Assembly (NCBI RefSeq): GCF_023276655.1
Contig: NZ_JALGRK010000001.1
Coordinates: 887,501 to 951,500, forward strand
Origin: Olsenella intestinalis
GTDB taxonomy: Bacteria; Actinomycetota; Coriobacteriia; Coriobacteriales; Atopobiaceae
Direction of reading: 5' to 3'
Length of the DNA stretch: 64,000 nucleotides
The position numbers and the translations under genes are program-made. Positions 43,132 through 52,941 of this stretch are shown here, piece after piece (position 1 is the first letter of the stretch; every line of letters starts with the position of its first letter). The notes beneath the pieces were generated by a model that did not search any database, was not told the DNA's origin, and saw nothing but the letters and a program-made list of their open reading frames with translations.

Positions 43132-44124
43132 GTGAACTTCACGTCGATGGACTACTTCGTCGCGCTGTCGGAGGAGAGGAGCTTCACACGCGCGGCCGAG
43201 AGGCTCTCGGTGACGCAGCAGACGCTGTCGGCGCACGTGGCGAACGTCGAGCGCGAGCTGGGCGTGCGCCTGGTGAACCGCCGCGTGCCGCTGACGCTCA
43301 CCTATGCGGGCGAGGTCTTTCTGGGCTACGCCCGCCGGCTGCAGTCGCTCGAGCGCTCGATGCGCCAGGAGTTCTTCGACATCGCGGGCGACCAGCAGGG
43401 GCTTCTGGGCGTGGGCGTCGCGAGCACGCGCGGTCACATGCTCATGCCCGAGGCGATCTCGAGCTTCGGCGCGACGCACCCGGGCGTGAGCGTGCTTTTG
43501 CACGAGGAGGAGAACGACCAGCTGCTCGAGCTCTTGCACGCCGGCAAGATCGACATGGCCGTCGCGACCGTCGACCACAGCCGCGCCGACCTCGTGGTGC
43601 GCCCCCTCTACCGCGAGCAGGTCGTGCTGCTGGCCTCGCGCGCGCTGATCGGGCGGACGCTGGCGGACGACGCCCCCGCCGCGCTCGCGCGACTCGAGCG
43701 CGACGGCGACCTGGCGCCTTTGGCCGACGTGCCGCTCATGATGCTCGGCGAGCGCGACGAGCCCGGCGACCTCGCGCGCCGGCTGCTCGCCCGCTCGGGC
43801 GTCGAGCCCCGCGTGGCCGTGCACTCCAAGAACTCCGAGACCCTGATCGACCTCGCCGCGCGCGACGTGGGCGCCTGCTTCGTCCCCTTCGAGCTCGCGA
43901 CCGACGCCATCGCGCGCCACGGCGAGGGCTGCCTGCTCATGGCCGGCCTCGGCGCCGACGCCTACATCGACATCGACGTGGCCTGGCGCGCCTCCGACCA
44001 CGTCTGGAGCGTGGTGACCGACTTCTACGACGTGCTGGTCGAGCACTTCGCCGCGCGCCCGCACGCGATCGCCGACGCGGGCGCCGCGACGGGCGCCGAT
44101 GGCAGGAAGGGGGCCCGCGCATGA
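43132..44124 (+). CDS. LysR-family transcriptional regulator
   Basis: Codes for 330 residues. The N-terminal HTH (about 1-60) reads MDYFVALSEERSFTRAAERLSVTQQTLSAHVANVERELG, split here only to name its parts: the recognition helix is VTQQTLSAHV. The C-terminal effector-binding domain (about 90-300) has the periplasmic-binding-protein fold. The GTG at 43132 has AAGGGGG about 9 bases upstream; an earlier GTG at 43111 is possible. It faces the NhaC gene across the dyad at 43084 and likely regulates it. The stop overlaps the next ATG. Confidence 0.9.
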   Translation: MNFTSMDYFVALSEERSFTRAAERLSVTQQTLSAHVANVERELGVRLVNRRVPLTLTYAGEVFLGYARRLQSLERSMRQEFFDIAGDQQGLLGVGVASTRGHMLMPEAISSFGATHPGVSVLLHEEENDQLLELLHAGKIDMAVATVDHSRADLVVRPLYREQVVLLASRALIGRTLADDAPAALARLERDGDLAPLADVPLMMLGERDEPGDLARRLLARSGVEPRVAVHSKNSETLIDLAARDVGACFVPFELATDAIARHGEGCLLMAGLGADAYIDIDVAWRASDHVWSVVTDFYDVLVEHFAARPHAIADAGAATGADGRKGARA

Positions 44125-45089
44125 GCGACGCCGAGATGCATGCCGCCGAGAGGAGCGCGCGTCCGCGGCCGCTGCGTCTGCGGGACGCGGGCGTGCGCGA
44201 GGTGCGCTTCGAGGTCACGCGCGACTGCGCCGCCCGCGAGGCGCTGCTGGGCGCGGGCGTCTCGAAGGCAGAGGCCGGGCGCATCCTCGCGCGCGGGTCG
44301 CTCACGCGTGCGGGCGAGCCGGTCCGCGAGGGCGCGCGGCTCGCTGCGGGAGACGAGGTGTGCCTCGAGCTTGCGCGCACGGCCGGGCGCGGGTCTGCGC
44401 GCCCCGGGCGCGCGAGCGCGCCTGCGAGCGTGATCTGCCACGACCGCTTCTTCGTGGCGGTCGACAAGCCGGCGGGGCTCATCGTTCACGGTGACGGCAG
44501 CTCATCCGAGACGCTCACCGACCGCGTGCAGGCCTGGGCCGACGGGCGCGGGCTTGGCTGCTCCGTGCAGGCCCTGCAGCGCCTGGACGCGGACACGACC
44601 GGGGTCGTGCTCTTCTCGCTCACCGAGGAGTTCCAGGGCGGCTTCGACGCGCTCGTCGCCGGGCACGACATGCGCAAGCGCTACTTGCTGGAGGTCGCGG
44701 CGGGCTTTCCGGAGGGGGAGAGGCGCATCGAGCGGCCCATCGGGCGCGACCGCCACGACGCCCGTCGCATGCGCGTGAGCGCCTCGGGCAAGGCCGCGGC
44801 CACGCGGGTGCGAAAGCTCGGCGAGGCCAACGGGCGCTCGCTCCTTCTGGCGGAGCTCGAGACCGGGCGGCGCCACCAGATCCGTGTCCACCTCCAGAGC
44901 ATGGGCTTCCCGCTCGCGGGCGACGCCCTTTACGGCGGGCCGCGCGCGGACGGCCTCATGCTGCACGCCCTGGAGGAGGCTCTTCTCCACCCCGTGACCG
45001 GCGAGCGCCTGACGGTTCGGGCGCCGTGGCCTAAACGCTTCGAGCGGGATTTTTCGGCCCGTGACTACCCGCAGATAAGGCATACTTAA
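44121..45089 (+). CDS. RluA-family pseudouridine synthase
   Basis: Codes for 322 residues that isomerise uridine in rRNA or tRNA. The active-site Asp lies in ALQRLDADTTGVVLFS (about residue 157; the usual HRLD is QRLD here), preceded by the family start FVAVDKPAGLIVHGD and followed by TGRRHQIRVHLQSMGFPLAGD and ALYGG. The N-terminal 100 residues contain an S4-like RNA-binding stretch (AREALLGAGVSKAEAGRIL). It starts 4 bases before the LysR stop, so translation is coupled. Confidence 0.92.
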   Translation: MSDAEMHAAERSARPRPLRLRDAGVREVRFEVTRDCAAREALLGAGVSKAEAGRILARGSLTRAGEPVREGARLAAGDEVCLELARTAGRGSARPGRASAPASVICHDRFFVAVDKPAGLIVHGDGSSSETLTDRVQAWADGRGLGCSVQALQRLDADTTGVVLFSLTEEFQGGFDALVAGHDMRKRYLLEVAAGFPEGERRIERPIGRDRHDARRMRVSASGKAAATRVRKLGEANGRSLLLAELETGRRHQIRVHLQSMGFPLAGDALYGGPRADGLMLHALEEALLHPVTGERLTVRAPWPKRFERDFSARDYPQIRHT

Positions 45090-45174
45090 AGAGTTCGCAC
45101 GAAACACGGTCGAAACGCGTTGCGCGAGGCCATGCGACCGGCGTGAGGGGCACGTCGGCAAGAGAGGGGCGACC

Positions 45175-46803
45175 ATGCCAGATACCATGCGAGGCGTCTA
45201 CACCAACCTGACCGACATCAGGCGGAGCGTGTTCCGCGAGGTCGCCAAGATCTGCTACTCGATGGACCCCGCGTCGGGCAAGACCGACGACGACCTGGAC
45301 CGCGAGTTCGACGAGCTGCCCTTCAAGATCCTGCCGGGCGATGTGGCCACCTACCGCGAGAGCGTCTTCCTGGAGCGCGCGATCATCGGCGAGCGCATCC
45401 GCCTGGCCATGGGCCTGCCGCTCTCGAGCATGGACAAGCCGTCGCGCGTGAGCGAGGGCTTCAGCGAGGCCGAGACCGGCGACCAGGTCTACTACCAGCC
45501 GCCGCTGATCAACGTCATCAAGTTCGCTTGCAACGCGTGCAAGGACAACGTCTACATGGTGAGCGACGCCTGCCAGGGCTGCCTCGCCCACCCCTGCCGC
45601 GAGATCTGCCCCAAGAAGGCCATCAGCTTCAAGGACAAGAAGGCCTTCATCGACCAGGACGCCTGCATCAAGTGCGGCATGTGCGCCAAGACCTGCCCCT
45701 ACCACGCGATCCACCACCACGAGCGCCCCTGCGCCGCCGCCTGCGGCATGCACGCCATCGGCTCCGATGAGCACGGCCGCGCCGAGATCGACTACGAGAA
45801 GTGCGTCAGCTGCGGCCAGTGCCTCATCAACTGCCCGTTCGGCGCCATTGCCGACAAGAGCCAGATCGGCCAGGTCATCTGGGCGATCAACTCCGGACAG
45901 GAGGTCATCGCGGCCGTGGCGCCCGCCTTCGTGGGCCAGTTCGGCGGCAAGGGCAACGTGGGCAAGCTCCGCGAGGCCTTCAAGCGCCTGGGCTTCTCCG
46001 GCGTGGAGGAGGTCGCCCTCGGCGCCGACCTCTGCACCATCCAGGAGGCCAACGACTTTCTGGACGAGGTGCCCGAGAAGCTGCCGTTCATGGGCACGTC
46101 GTGCTGTCCGGCCTGGTCGGTCATGGCGAAGCGCGAGTTCCCCGAGCACGCCGAGTGCATCTCGATGGCGCTCACGCCCATGACGCTGACGGCGCGCATG
46201 ATCCGCACCCAGCACCCCAACGCCAAGATCGTCTTCGTGGGGCCCTGCGCCGCCAAGAAGCTCGAGGCCATGCGCAGGAGCGTCCGCAGCGAGGTCGACT
46301 TCGTCCTCACCTTCGAGGAGATGGCCGGCATGATGGAGGCCAAGGAGATCGACTACCTAAGCCTCGAGGACGACAACAACTCCGACTTCGACGTCGCGAG
46401 CGCCGACGCGCGCAACTTCGCCGTTGCCGGCGGCGTCGCCAACGCCGTGGCCAACGCGATCAAGCGCCGCTACCCCGACCGCGAGGTCAACGTCGTGAAC
46501 GCCGAGGGGCTCGACGAGTGCCGCAAGATGATGAAGGACGCCGTCAAGGGCAAGTACCCCGGCTACCTCGTCGAGGGCATGGCCTGCCCCGGCGGCTGCG
46601 TGGCCGGCGCGGGCACGCTCGTGGCGATCAACAAGTCCACGGGCGCCGTCAAGCGCTATGCCAAGCGCTCGCCGCGCGAGAACGCGACCGAGAACGCCTA
46701 CCGCATGCTCGTGCCGATGCTCGAGCAGGGCTTCACCAAGGACGACGTCGACCGCGAGGTCGAGGAGTCGATGGAGGCCACGCGCGGCAAGGTGGAGGAG
46801 TAG
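45175..46803 (+). CDS. Monomeric [FeFe] hydrogenase, group-B-like
   Basis: Codes for 542 residues. Residues about 120-225 carry 4Fe-4S cluster motifs (CNACKDNVYMVSDACQGCLAHPC, split by type: CxxC, CxxCxxxxC; CIKCGMCAKTCPY; CVSCGQCLINCPF). The H-cluster ligands follow in order: TSCCPAW (P1), FVGPCAAKKLE (P2) and EGMACPGGCVAGAGT (P3). This fits the short group-B [FeFe] hydrogenases of gut anaerobes, which probably couple ferredoxin oxidation to H2 formation or sense H2. No maturase (hydEFG) or NADH-coupling subunit is adjacent. GAGAGGGGCG precedes the ATG. It ends 11 bases from the convergent HAD gene. Confidence 0.92.
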   Translation: MPDTMRGVYTNLTDIRRSVFREVAKICYSMDPASGKTDDDLDREFDELPFKILPGDVATYRESVFLERAIIGERIRLAMGLPLSSMDKPSRVSEGFSEAETGDQVYYQPPLINVIKFACNACKDNVYMVSDACQGCLAHPCREICPKKAISFKDKKAFIDQDACIKCGMCAKTCPYHAIHHHERPCAAACGMHAIGSDEHGRAEIDYEKCVSCGQCLINCPFGAIADKSQIGQVIWAINSGQEVIAAVAPAFVGQFGGKGNVGKLREAFKRLGFSGVEEVALGADLCTIQEANDFLDEVPEKLPFMGTSCCPAWSVMAKREFPEHAECISMALTPMTLTARMIRTQHPNAKIVFVGPCAAKKLEAMRRSVRSEVDFVLTFEEMAGMMEAKEIDYLSLEDDNNSDFDVASADARNFAVAGGVANAVANAIKRRYPDREVNVVNAEGLDECRKMMKDAVKGKYPGYLVEGMACPGGCVAGAGTLVAINKSTGAVKRYAKRSPRENATENAYRMLVPMLEQGFTKDDVDREVEESMEATRGKVEE

Positions 46804-46814
46804 CCGGGGGCGGG

Positions 46815-47465
46815 CTAGAGGAGGAGCATCTCGGCGAGCTGCTCGCATGTGTCCGCGATGCGCGTGGCGCCGAAGCCCTGGAGCTGCTCGCGCGTGCGGA
46901 AGCCCCACGAGACGCTGACGCAGTCGAGGCCGGCGTTTGCCGCCGTCTCGATGTCGACCTCGGAGTCGCCGACGTAGACGGTGCTCGCGGGCTCGAGCGA
47001 GAGGCGCTCCATGACCGAGAGGACGGTGTCGGGCGCGGGCTTGCGGCGGATGCCCTCGCGCTCGCCGGCAACCGCGTTGAAGCTGCCGCAGAAGTACTCG
47101 GCGGCGAGGTCCTGGACGGCGGCGTCGGGCTTGTTGGAGACGATGGCGCGCTGGACGCCCTCCTGGCTGAGGATGCGGACGAGCAGCGGTATGCCGGGGT
47201 AGGGGCGCGTGTGGGCGGAGCTGTTCGCGAGGTAGTGGCGCTTGAAGGAGGCGTAGGCGCGCTCCTGCGCGTCGTCGGGGGTGCCGGCGGGCACGCAGCG
47301 GCGGATGAGCTCGCGGGCGCCGAAGCCGAGGGCGGCGCGGACCTCGTCGACGCTTCGGGCGGGCATGCCGTTGGCCTCGAGCGCCGCCGTGACGGAGGCG
47401 TGCAGGTCCTCGAGGGTGTCGAGCAGGGTCCCGTCGAGGTCGAAGATGACCGCCTTGTATGCCAT
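46815..47465 (-). CDS. HAD-family phosphatase (phosphoglycolate phosphatase-like)
   Basis: A 216-residue HAD subfamily IA hydrolase: motif I FDLDGTLLDT (nucleophile Asp), motif II IVSNKPDAA, the Lys in RRKPAPDTVLSV and motif IV VYVGDSEVDIETAANAG. The cap domain is helical (about 20-85). The likely role is phosphoglycolate or a sugar phosphate, as in the Gph/PGP group. The ATG at 47465 is chosen for its GGAGGAG; the upstream in-frame ATG adds 15 residues with no ribosome site. Confidence 0.9.
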   Translation of the reverse strand: MAYKAVIFDLDGTLLDTLEDLHASVTAALEANGMPARSVDEVRAALGFGARELIRRCVPAGTPDDAQERAYASFKRHYLANSSAHTRPYPGIPLLVRILSQEGVQRAIVSNKPDAAVQDLAAEYFCGSFNAVAGEREGIRRKPAPDTVLSVMERLSLEPASTVYVGDSEVDIETAANAGLDCVSVSWGFRTREQLQGFGATRIADTCEQLAEMLLL

Positions 47466-47623
47466 GGCTCCTCCGTCGCTAGCGTCTCGCTGTCGCATCG
47501 TGTGTCGCAATCACTATAGACCCGCGTGCGGCGGGCGGCGTGGGCCGAAAGGCAGGCTCTTCTCGGCCGCGCGGGGCGGCGCGGAGCACACTCAGTCTGC
47601 ACATTGGCGGCAGGGCGCACTGC

Positions 47624-47629
47624 TATCAT
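47624..47629 (+). promoter_or_regulatory. Extended -10 of the aspS promoter
   Basis: TGC-TATCAT, about 92 bases before the aspS ATG. A TTGGCG lies 14 bases upstream, too close to count as a normal -35. Confidence 0.55.
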
Positions 47630-47720
47630 GTGACACCGCGTGCGCCCGCGGTCTACGGGACGCGCGCATCACCTGCAAGCCCGCCCGGCACGGCACGGGG
47701 CGGAAGAGGAGAGGAATCAC

Positions 47721-49493
47721 ATGTTCAGCATGCACACGCACACCTGCGGCGAGCTTCGGCGCGAGGACGTCGGCAAGACCGTCACGCTCACCGGCTGGGT
47801 CTGGCACCGCCGCGACCACGGCGGCCTGATCTTCGTCGACCTGCGCGACCGCGAGGGCCTGACGCAGCTGCAGTTCGACCCCGACCTGTGCGACGAGGAG
47901 TGCTTCCGCACCGCCGAGACCATCCGTCCCGAGTGGCCCGTCAAGGTCGTCGGCCGCGTGCAGCCGCGCATCGAGGGGCAGGCCAACGACCGCCTGGCCA
48001 CCGGCGCTATCGAGGTCATCGTCAGCGAGATCGTGGTGCTCAACACCTCCAAGACGCCGCCCTTCCCGATCGAGGACGACATGGACACCGCCGACGACAT
48101 CCGCCTGCGCTACCGCTACCTCGACATCCGCCGTCCGTCCATGATGGCCAACCTGCGCCTGCGCTCTGACTTCTCGTTCGCGATCCGCCAGGCCCTGCAC
48201 GACGAGCTGTTCTGCGAGGTCGAGACGCCGGCGCTCTTCAAGTCGACCCCCGAGGGCGCCCGTGACTTCCTGGTCCCGAGCCGCACCCAGCCGGGCCACT
48301 TCTACGCGCTGCCGCAGTCGCCGCAGCTGCTCAAGCAGCTGCTCATGGTCGGCGGCGTCGAGCGCTACTACCAGGTTGCCAAGTGCTTCCGCGACGAGGA
48401 CCTGCGCGCCGACCGCCAGCCCGAGTTCACCCAGGTCGACGTCGAGATGAGCTTCGTCGAGCAGGACGACGTCATGAACTGCCTCGAGAGCGTTCTCTCC
48501 AAGGCGTTCGCCAAGGTGGGCGTCGAGATGAGCCTGCCCCTGCGCCGCATCTCCTACTGGGACGCGATGGACACCTACGGCTCCGACAAGCCCGACACGC
48601 GCCTCGGCATGGAGCTTCACGACGTCACGAACCTGTTCGGCGACTCGCAGTTCAAGCTCTTCTCGTCCGCTGCTGCCGACCCCGACACCTACATCAAGGC
48701 GATCAACGCCAAGGGCGCCGGCACCTGGGCGCGCGCCAAGATCGACAAGCTCTCCGGCGTCGCCGCCGAGTTCGGCGCGAAGGGCCTCGCCTACGTCGCG
48801 TTCAACGAGGACGGCTCCGTCAAGGGCCCGATCGCCAAGTTCTTCTCGGACGCCGAGATGGACGCCCTGCGCGCTGAGATGGCCGTCGAGCCCGGCGACC
48901 TCGTGCTCTTCGCCGTCGACTCGCGCCTCAAGGCCGACGAGATCATGGGCGGCATGCGCAACCACATGGCCGACGCCCTGGGCATCGAGCGCGAGGGCCA
49001 CGACTTCCTGTGGGTCGTCGACTTCCCGCTGTTCCACTGGGACGAGGAGCGCGGCGGCTACGCCTCCGAGCACCAGCCCTTCACGCAGCCCGAGGAGTCG
49101 CAGATCGACCTGCTCGACTCCGACCCGCTTGCCGTGGGCTCGCACACCTACGACTTCGTCATGGACGGCTTCGAGGCCGGCGGTGGCGGCATGCGCATCC
49201 ACGACGCCGAGCTGCAGATGCGCATCCTCAAGATGCTTGGCTTCGACGAGGAGGGCGCCAAGGAGCAGTTCGGCTTCCTGATGGAGGCCCTCGAGTTCGG
49301 CGCGCCTCCCATGGGCGGCTTCGCGCTCGGCCTCGACCGCGTCTGCATGTTGCTCGCCGGCGCCGACTCGATCCGCGAGGTCATGGCGTTCCCCAAGACC
49401 ACCTCGGGCTCCGACCTCATGAGCGCGGCGCCCTCGCCGGTCTCCGACCGCCAGCTCGAGGAGGTCTCGCTGAAGACCATCTCGCACGAGTAG
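47721..49493 (+). CDS. aspS: Aspartyl-tRNA synthetase
   Basis: Charges tRNA-Asp. The 590-residue protein has an N-terminal OB-fold for the anticodon (about 15-105), motif 1 around the first dimer helix, motif 2 VAKCFRDEDLRADRQPEFTQVD split at FRDEDLR, a bacterial GAD insertion (about 285-420), and motif 3 FGAPPMGGFALGLDRV near 530-545. It starts at 47721 behind GAGGAGAGGAA. No GatCAB partner is seen, so whether it also charges tRNA-Asn cannot be judged here. A terminator follows. Confidence 0.97.
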   Translation: MFSMHTHTCGELRREDVGKTVTLTGWVWHRRDHGGLIFVDLRDREGLTQLQFDPDLCDEECFRTAETIRPEWPVKVVGRVQPRIEGQANDRLATGAIEVIVSEIVVLNTSKTPPFPIEDDMDTADDIRLRYRYLDIRRPSMMANLRLRSDFSFAIRQALHDELFCEVETPALFKSTPEGARDFLVPSRTQPGHFYALPQSPQLLKQLLMVGGVERYYQVAKCFRDEDLRADRQPEFTQVDVEMSFVEQDDVMNCLESVLSKAFAKVGVEMSLPLRRISYWDAMDTYGSDKPDTRLGMELHDVTNLFGDSQFKLFSSAAADPDTYIKAINAKGAGTWARAKIDKLSGVAAEFGAKGLAYVAFNEDGSVKGPIAKFFSDAEMDALRAEMAVEPGDLVLFAVDSRLKADEIMGGMRNHMADALGIEREGHDFLWVVDFPLFHWDEERGGYASEHQPFTQPEESQIDLLDSDPLAVGSHTYDFVMDGFEAGGGGMRIHDAELQMRILKMLGFDEEGAKEQFGFLMEALEFGAPPMGGFALGLDRVCMLLAGADSIREVMAFPKTTSGSDLMSAAPSPVSDRQLEEVSLKTISHE

Positions 49494-49520
49494 GTCCGCG
49501 GCCGACATACGCTCGCATCC

Positions 49521-49550
49521 GGGCGGCGTCCCCTGGGGCGCCGCCCTTTT
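49521..49550 (+). terminator. Terminator of aspS
   Basis: GGGCGGCG (49521-49528) with CGCCGCCC (49539-49546), CCCC/GGGG inside, then TTTT. Confidence 0.85.
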
Positions 49551-49677
49551 ATATGTTTTGATGCGCGCCGCCGAGGCCAAGCCGGGCCCGCGGCAGGGGA
49601 GCGACCCTCGCCAGCTGCCGACATCGCCCGTCAGGCGTATCATGTGCACAGGTCACCCGCGCGAAGGGATGTCACGC

Positions 49678-51246
49678 ATGTCTGACGAGAGGTACCGCGC
49701 CAACTCAAACCAGCCGGCCCGCCACGGCCACCGCCGCGCCACGCGCCGGGAGGACGTGCCGCGCCACGCCGGCCACGTCCCGGCAGGGCACCGCGTCGCC
49801 GGGCGAGAAGAGCCACGGCCGCACCCCGCGCAGCGCGCCTCGCGCCCGTCCCATGCGCGCCCCGCGGCCGCAGGCCATGACCCGCGCCGCAGCGCGCACG
49901 CGACGCCGGCTCGCGGCGCCTCCCATGCGTCCCGCCAGCACGGCGCCTCCTACGACAGGCACCTCTCCGGAGGGGCGCCCCAGCGCAGGCGCGCCGCCTC
50001 GCGCCCGGCCCCGGCCCGCGGCTCCAGCGGCCGCCTCGTCGCCATCGCCGGCGCCGCGATCGTGCTTGCCATCGTCGTCTTCGTCGTCGTACCCATCCTC
50101 GGCAGGCCCGGCGGCGACGCCGCCCCCGCAGCCGCCTCGGGCACGCCGGCCGTCCATGACGCGGCCGCAGCGTCCAAGCCCACCGAGATCAACCTCATGA
50201 TGATCGGCGACATCCTGCAGCACTCCGGCGTCTTCCAGAGCGGCGAGCGCTCCGACGGCACCTACAACTTCGACCACATCTTCGCCCACATCGCCGGCGA
50301 GCTCGACGGACAGGACGTCAAGGTCCTCAACCAGGAGACGATCCTCGGCGGCACGATCGCCGACTACGTGGGCTACCCCTCGTTCAACGGCCCGCAGGAG
50401 ATGGGCGACGCCGAGGCGGCCGTCGGCTTCAACGTGGTCCTGCGCGCCTCGAACCACACGATGGACATGGGCTACAACGGCATCCACAGCGAGCTGAGCT
50501 TCTGGAAGTCCAAGCACCCGGACGTCCACGTCCTCGGCGCCATCGACGTGCAGGACCCCAACCACGGCTCGCTCGACGACGTCTACGTGTACGAGAAGGA
50601 CGGCTTCAAGGTCGCCCTGCTCAACTACACCTACGGCCTCAACGGATACATCGACGCCGAGGGCGCGGTCTCCATGCTCGAGGACGAGCACATCAAGAAG
50701 ACCATGGCCAAGGCGAAGGAGTCCGCCGACATGATCGTCGTCTTCCCGCACTGGGGGGAGGAGTACCACACCCAGCCCGTCGACTCTCAGCTCGAGTGGG
50801 AGAGGAAGTTCGTCGAGCTCGGCGCCGACGTCATCATCGGCGACCACCCGCACGTGATCGAGCCCGTCGAGACGATCGACCTCGCCAACGGGAAGAAGGG
50901 CGTCTGCTTCTGGTCGATCGGCAATTTCGTGAGCACCCAGCCCGACGACGAGAACCTCGTGGGCGGCATGGCCAAGGTCACCCTGCGCAAGGACTCCGAC
51001 GGCTCCTGCTCCGTGGCGCGCTACTCCTTCGAGCCCACGGTCACGCACAAGGGCGTGGGCGCCAACATGACCACGTACATGCTGCGCGACTACACCGACG
51101 CGCTCGCCGCCACGAACGAGATCAGCTACGGCTCGAGCACGTCCTGCACGCCCGAGTGGGTCCAGTCCTTCGTCTCTGACGTCCTCGGCTCCGGCTACGA
51201 CCCCGCAAGCTGCAAGCTCGCGGTCGACCTCACCAAGTCCGCCTAG
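49678..51246 (+). CDS. CapA-family membrane-anchored protein
   Basis: Codes for 522 residues. The N-terminal 115 residues are an Arg/His/Pro/Ala-rich disordered stretch. One membrane helix (about 118-142) then leads to a CapA domain (about 165-450), a metallophosphatase-like fold used in capsule or poly-gamma-glutamate formation: MMIGDILQHSGVF, DVKVLNQETILGG, ASNHTMDMGYNG, VVFPHWGEEY and VIIGDHPHVIEPVE. The ATG at 49678 follows GAAGGG; an ATG at 49669 is too near it. Its neighbour on the other strand is a flippase, so a role in surface polymer assembly is likely. Confidence 0.88.
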   Translation: MSDERYRANSNQPARHGHRRATRREDVPRHAGHVPAGHRVAGREEPRPHPAQRASRPSHARPAAAGHDPRRSAHATPARGASHASRQHGASYDRHLSGGAPQRRRAASRPAPARGSSGRLVAIAGAAIVLAIVVFVVVPILGRPGGDAAPAAASGTPAVHDAAAASKPTEINLMMIGDILQHSGVFQSGERSDGTYNFDHIFAHIAGELDGQDVKVLNQETILGGTIADYVGYPSFNGPQEMGDAEAAVGFNVVLRASNHTMDMGYNGIHSELSFWKSKHPDVHVLGAIDVQDPNHGSLDDVYVYEKDGFKVALLNYTYGLNGYIDAEGAVSMLEDEHIKKTMAKAKESADMIVVFPHWGEEYHTQPVDSQLEWERKFVELGADVIIGDHPHVIEPVETIDLANGKKGVCFWSIGNFVSTQPDDENLVGGMAKVTLRKDSDGSCSVARYSFEPTVTHKGVGANMTTYMLRDYTDALAATNEISYGSSTSCTPEWVQSFVSDVLGSGYDPASCKLAVDLTKSA

Positions 51247-51306
51247 GCCGCACCCGTCCGGCGGCTCCCGCCAACGCGCGCCGGCGCCGCCGCGTCGCCA
51301 CCCGCG

Positions 51307-52755
51307 CTAGTAGCGCTTCGGGTTCAGGCGCGCGCGGACGTACTGGATGACCAGCAGGACGAGAAGGACGACCATAACGACGAAGTAGGCCCACACGGCG
51401 CCCTGGAACCCCATGATGTTCACGAGCGCGAACGAGGCCGCCGTCACGACCACGAACGCGATGCCGTAGGCGCTCGTCGCCTTCTCCTGCTGGCGCAGCA
51501 CGGTGATGATCTGGTACAGGAAGTCGATGGCCGCCGACATGCCGCCCGCGATGATCATGAGGTACTGCGCCATGCGGTACGGCTCGAAGTCGAGGCCGTA
51601 GATCAGGCTCGTGATGGGGATGCCGATCCACGCGGTAACCAGCAGGTCGCCCGCCGTGAAGATGGCCGTGCCCGCGAGCACCGCGACCACGATCAAGTCG
51701 AAGCGCTTGCGGTGGCTGGGGTCCGACCAGATCTTGGCCAGACGCACGAGCTGCGGCTTGTACGCAAGGCTCACCGTGATGAGCACGCCCTGCGCGGGGA
51801 AGTAGATTGCGTTGAAGTACAGCTGGTTGTCATAGCTGAGCGTCCCCTCCATGACGAACTTGGGGATCGCCTCGATGAGCGCGAAGAGGAACTGGGCGAG
51901 AAAAGCGGGGAAGCACTCTCGGAAGATCTCGATGACCTCGCGCGAGTCCCACTTGCGGGAGCGCGGCGTCTCGAAGAGCGTCAGCGGGATCGTGACGCCC
52001 ACGAGGGTGACGGCCGACGCGATCGCCATCGCGATGCTCGCGGCCGGGATGCTGCGCGAGATCACGAGCACGAGCGTGAAGACCACGACCACCAGCGCGC
52101 AGCGCACGATCTGCGAGATGCCCGAGAGGTAGAGCTTGTCGAGCTGCTGCAGCCTGCCCTCGTAGACGTCGGCCACGGCGTCGATCGCGCGGAACGCGAA
52201 CGTCGCGCAGCAGATGACGAGCATGTCGCCGCCGTAGCCGCGCACCACGCAGAAGAGGTAGCCAATGGCGACCATGAGGAAGCAGGCCAGGTAGCGGTGG
52301 ATCTGGTAGGCGTCGAACGACTCGGCCTCGTCGATGTCGGAGACCTGGAAGGTGCGGACGCCGTAGTTGCCAATGAACTGCAGCAGGTTCGCGATCACGA
52401 ACGCCATGGCGAACATGCCCGCCTGCTCCGCGCCGGAGAGGTGCGTCGCGATGACGGTGAGGATGGGGAAGAGGCCGCCCCACACGCCCATGCCGATCGA
52501 GTTGAAGAAGTAGTCGCGCTTGGCGTGGTGGGCGCTGTACTGCGCGGTCTGGTCGGCGAGCGAGCCCGAGTACACCGCGCCGATCAGGCGGTCCCACCAG
52601 TGGTCGACGAGCCTGCGAAGCGGCCCGGGCCGCCACTCGCACCCCTTGTCCTCGCCGCCCTTGGCGCTCTCGCGCACCTCGCGCAGGCTTCCCGCGGCCG
52701 AGCTCTCGCCCCTGCGCGCCCTCACGTGCCTGCCCCTGTCTCGACGAATCTGCAT
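51307..52755 (-). CDS. Polysaccharide/lipid flippase of the MOP superfamily
   Basis: Codes for about 482 residues with 12 or so membrane helices in the MATE/Wzx style, after an Arg-rich cytoplasmic N-terminus. No motif settles the substrate; polysaccharide repeat-unit lipid or lipid II-like carriers are the family options. The ATG at 52755 has GGGAGAG; upstream in-frame codons are Arg/Pro-rich and unlike the family. It is convergent with the CapA gene, a common surface-polymer pairing. Confidence 0.82.
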   Translation of the reverse strand: MQIRRDRGRHVRARRGESSAAGSLREVRESAKGGEDKGCEWRPGPLRRLVDHWWDRLIGAVYSGSLADQTAQYSAHHAKRDYFFNSIGMGVWGGLFPILTVIATHLSGAEQAGMFAMAFVIANLLQFIGNYGVRTFQVSDIDEAESFDAYQIHRYLACFLMVAIGYLFCVVRGYGGDMLVICCATFAFRAIDAVADVYEGRLQQLDKLYLSGISQIVRCALVVVVFTLVLVISRSIPAASIAMAIASAVTLVGVTIPLTLFETPRSRKWDSREVIEIFRECFPAFLAQFLFALIEAIPKFVMEGTLSYDNQLYFNAIYFPAQGVLITVSLAYKPQLVRLAKIWSDPSHRKRFDLIVVAVLAGTAIFTAGDLLVTAWIGIPITSLIYGLDFEPYRMAQYLMIIAGGMSAAIDFLYQIITVLRQQEKATSAYGIAFVVVTAASFALVNIMGFQGAVWAYFVVMVVLLVLLVIQYVRARLNPKRY

Positions 52756-52890
52756 GCTCTCTCCCGATCGCGGCCGCCTTGGCCGACGCCTTGCCTTCAC
52801 GAGCCTCAATTCTACGTTCTTTGGGCGTCCTCGGGTGCCTCTCGCGCGGGCGAGAGGAGCGTGCCTTCCTGCCCCGCGCCGCCTCGGCAC

Positions 52891-52921
52891 AAAGAAAGGC
52901 CCCCGCCGAGGCGAGGGCCTT
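52891..52921 (-). terminator. Terminator of the DUF5684 gene
   Basis: On the minus strand AAGGCCCTCGC pairs with GCGGGGGCCTT around CTCG with one T-G pair, then TCTTTG. Confidence 0.8.
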
Positions 52922-52941
52922 GCGTGCGATGTGAGATGTGG

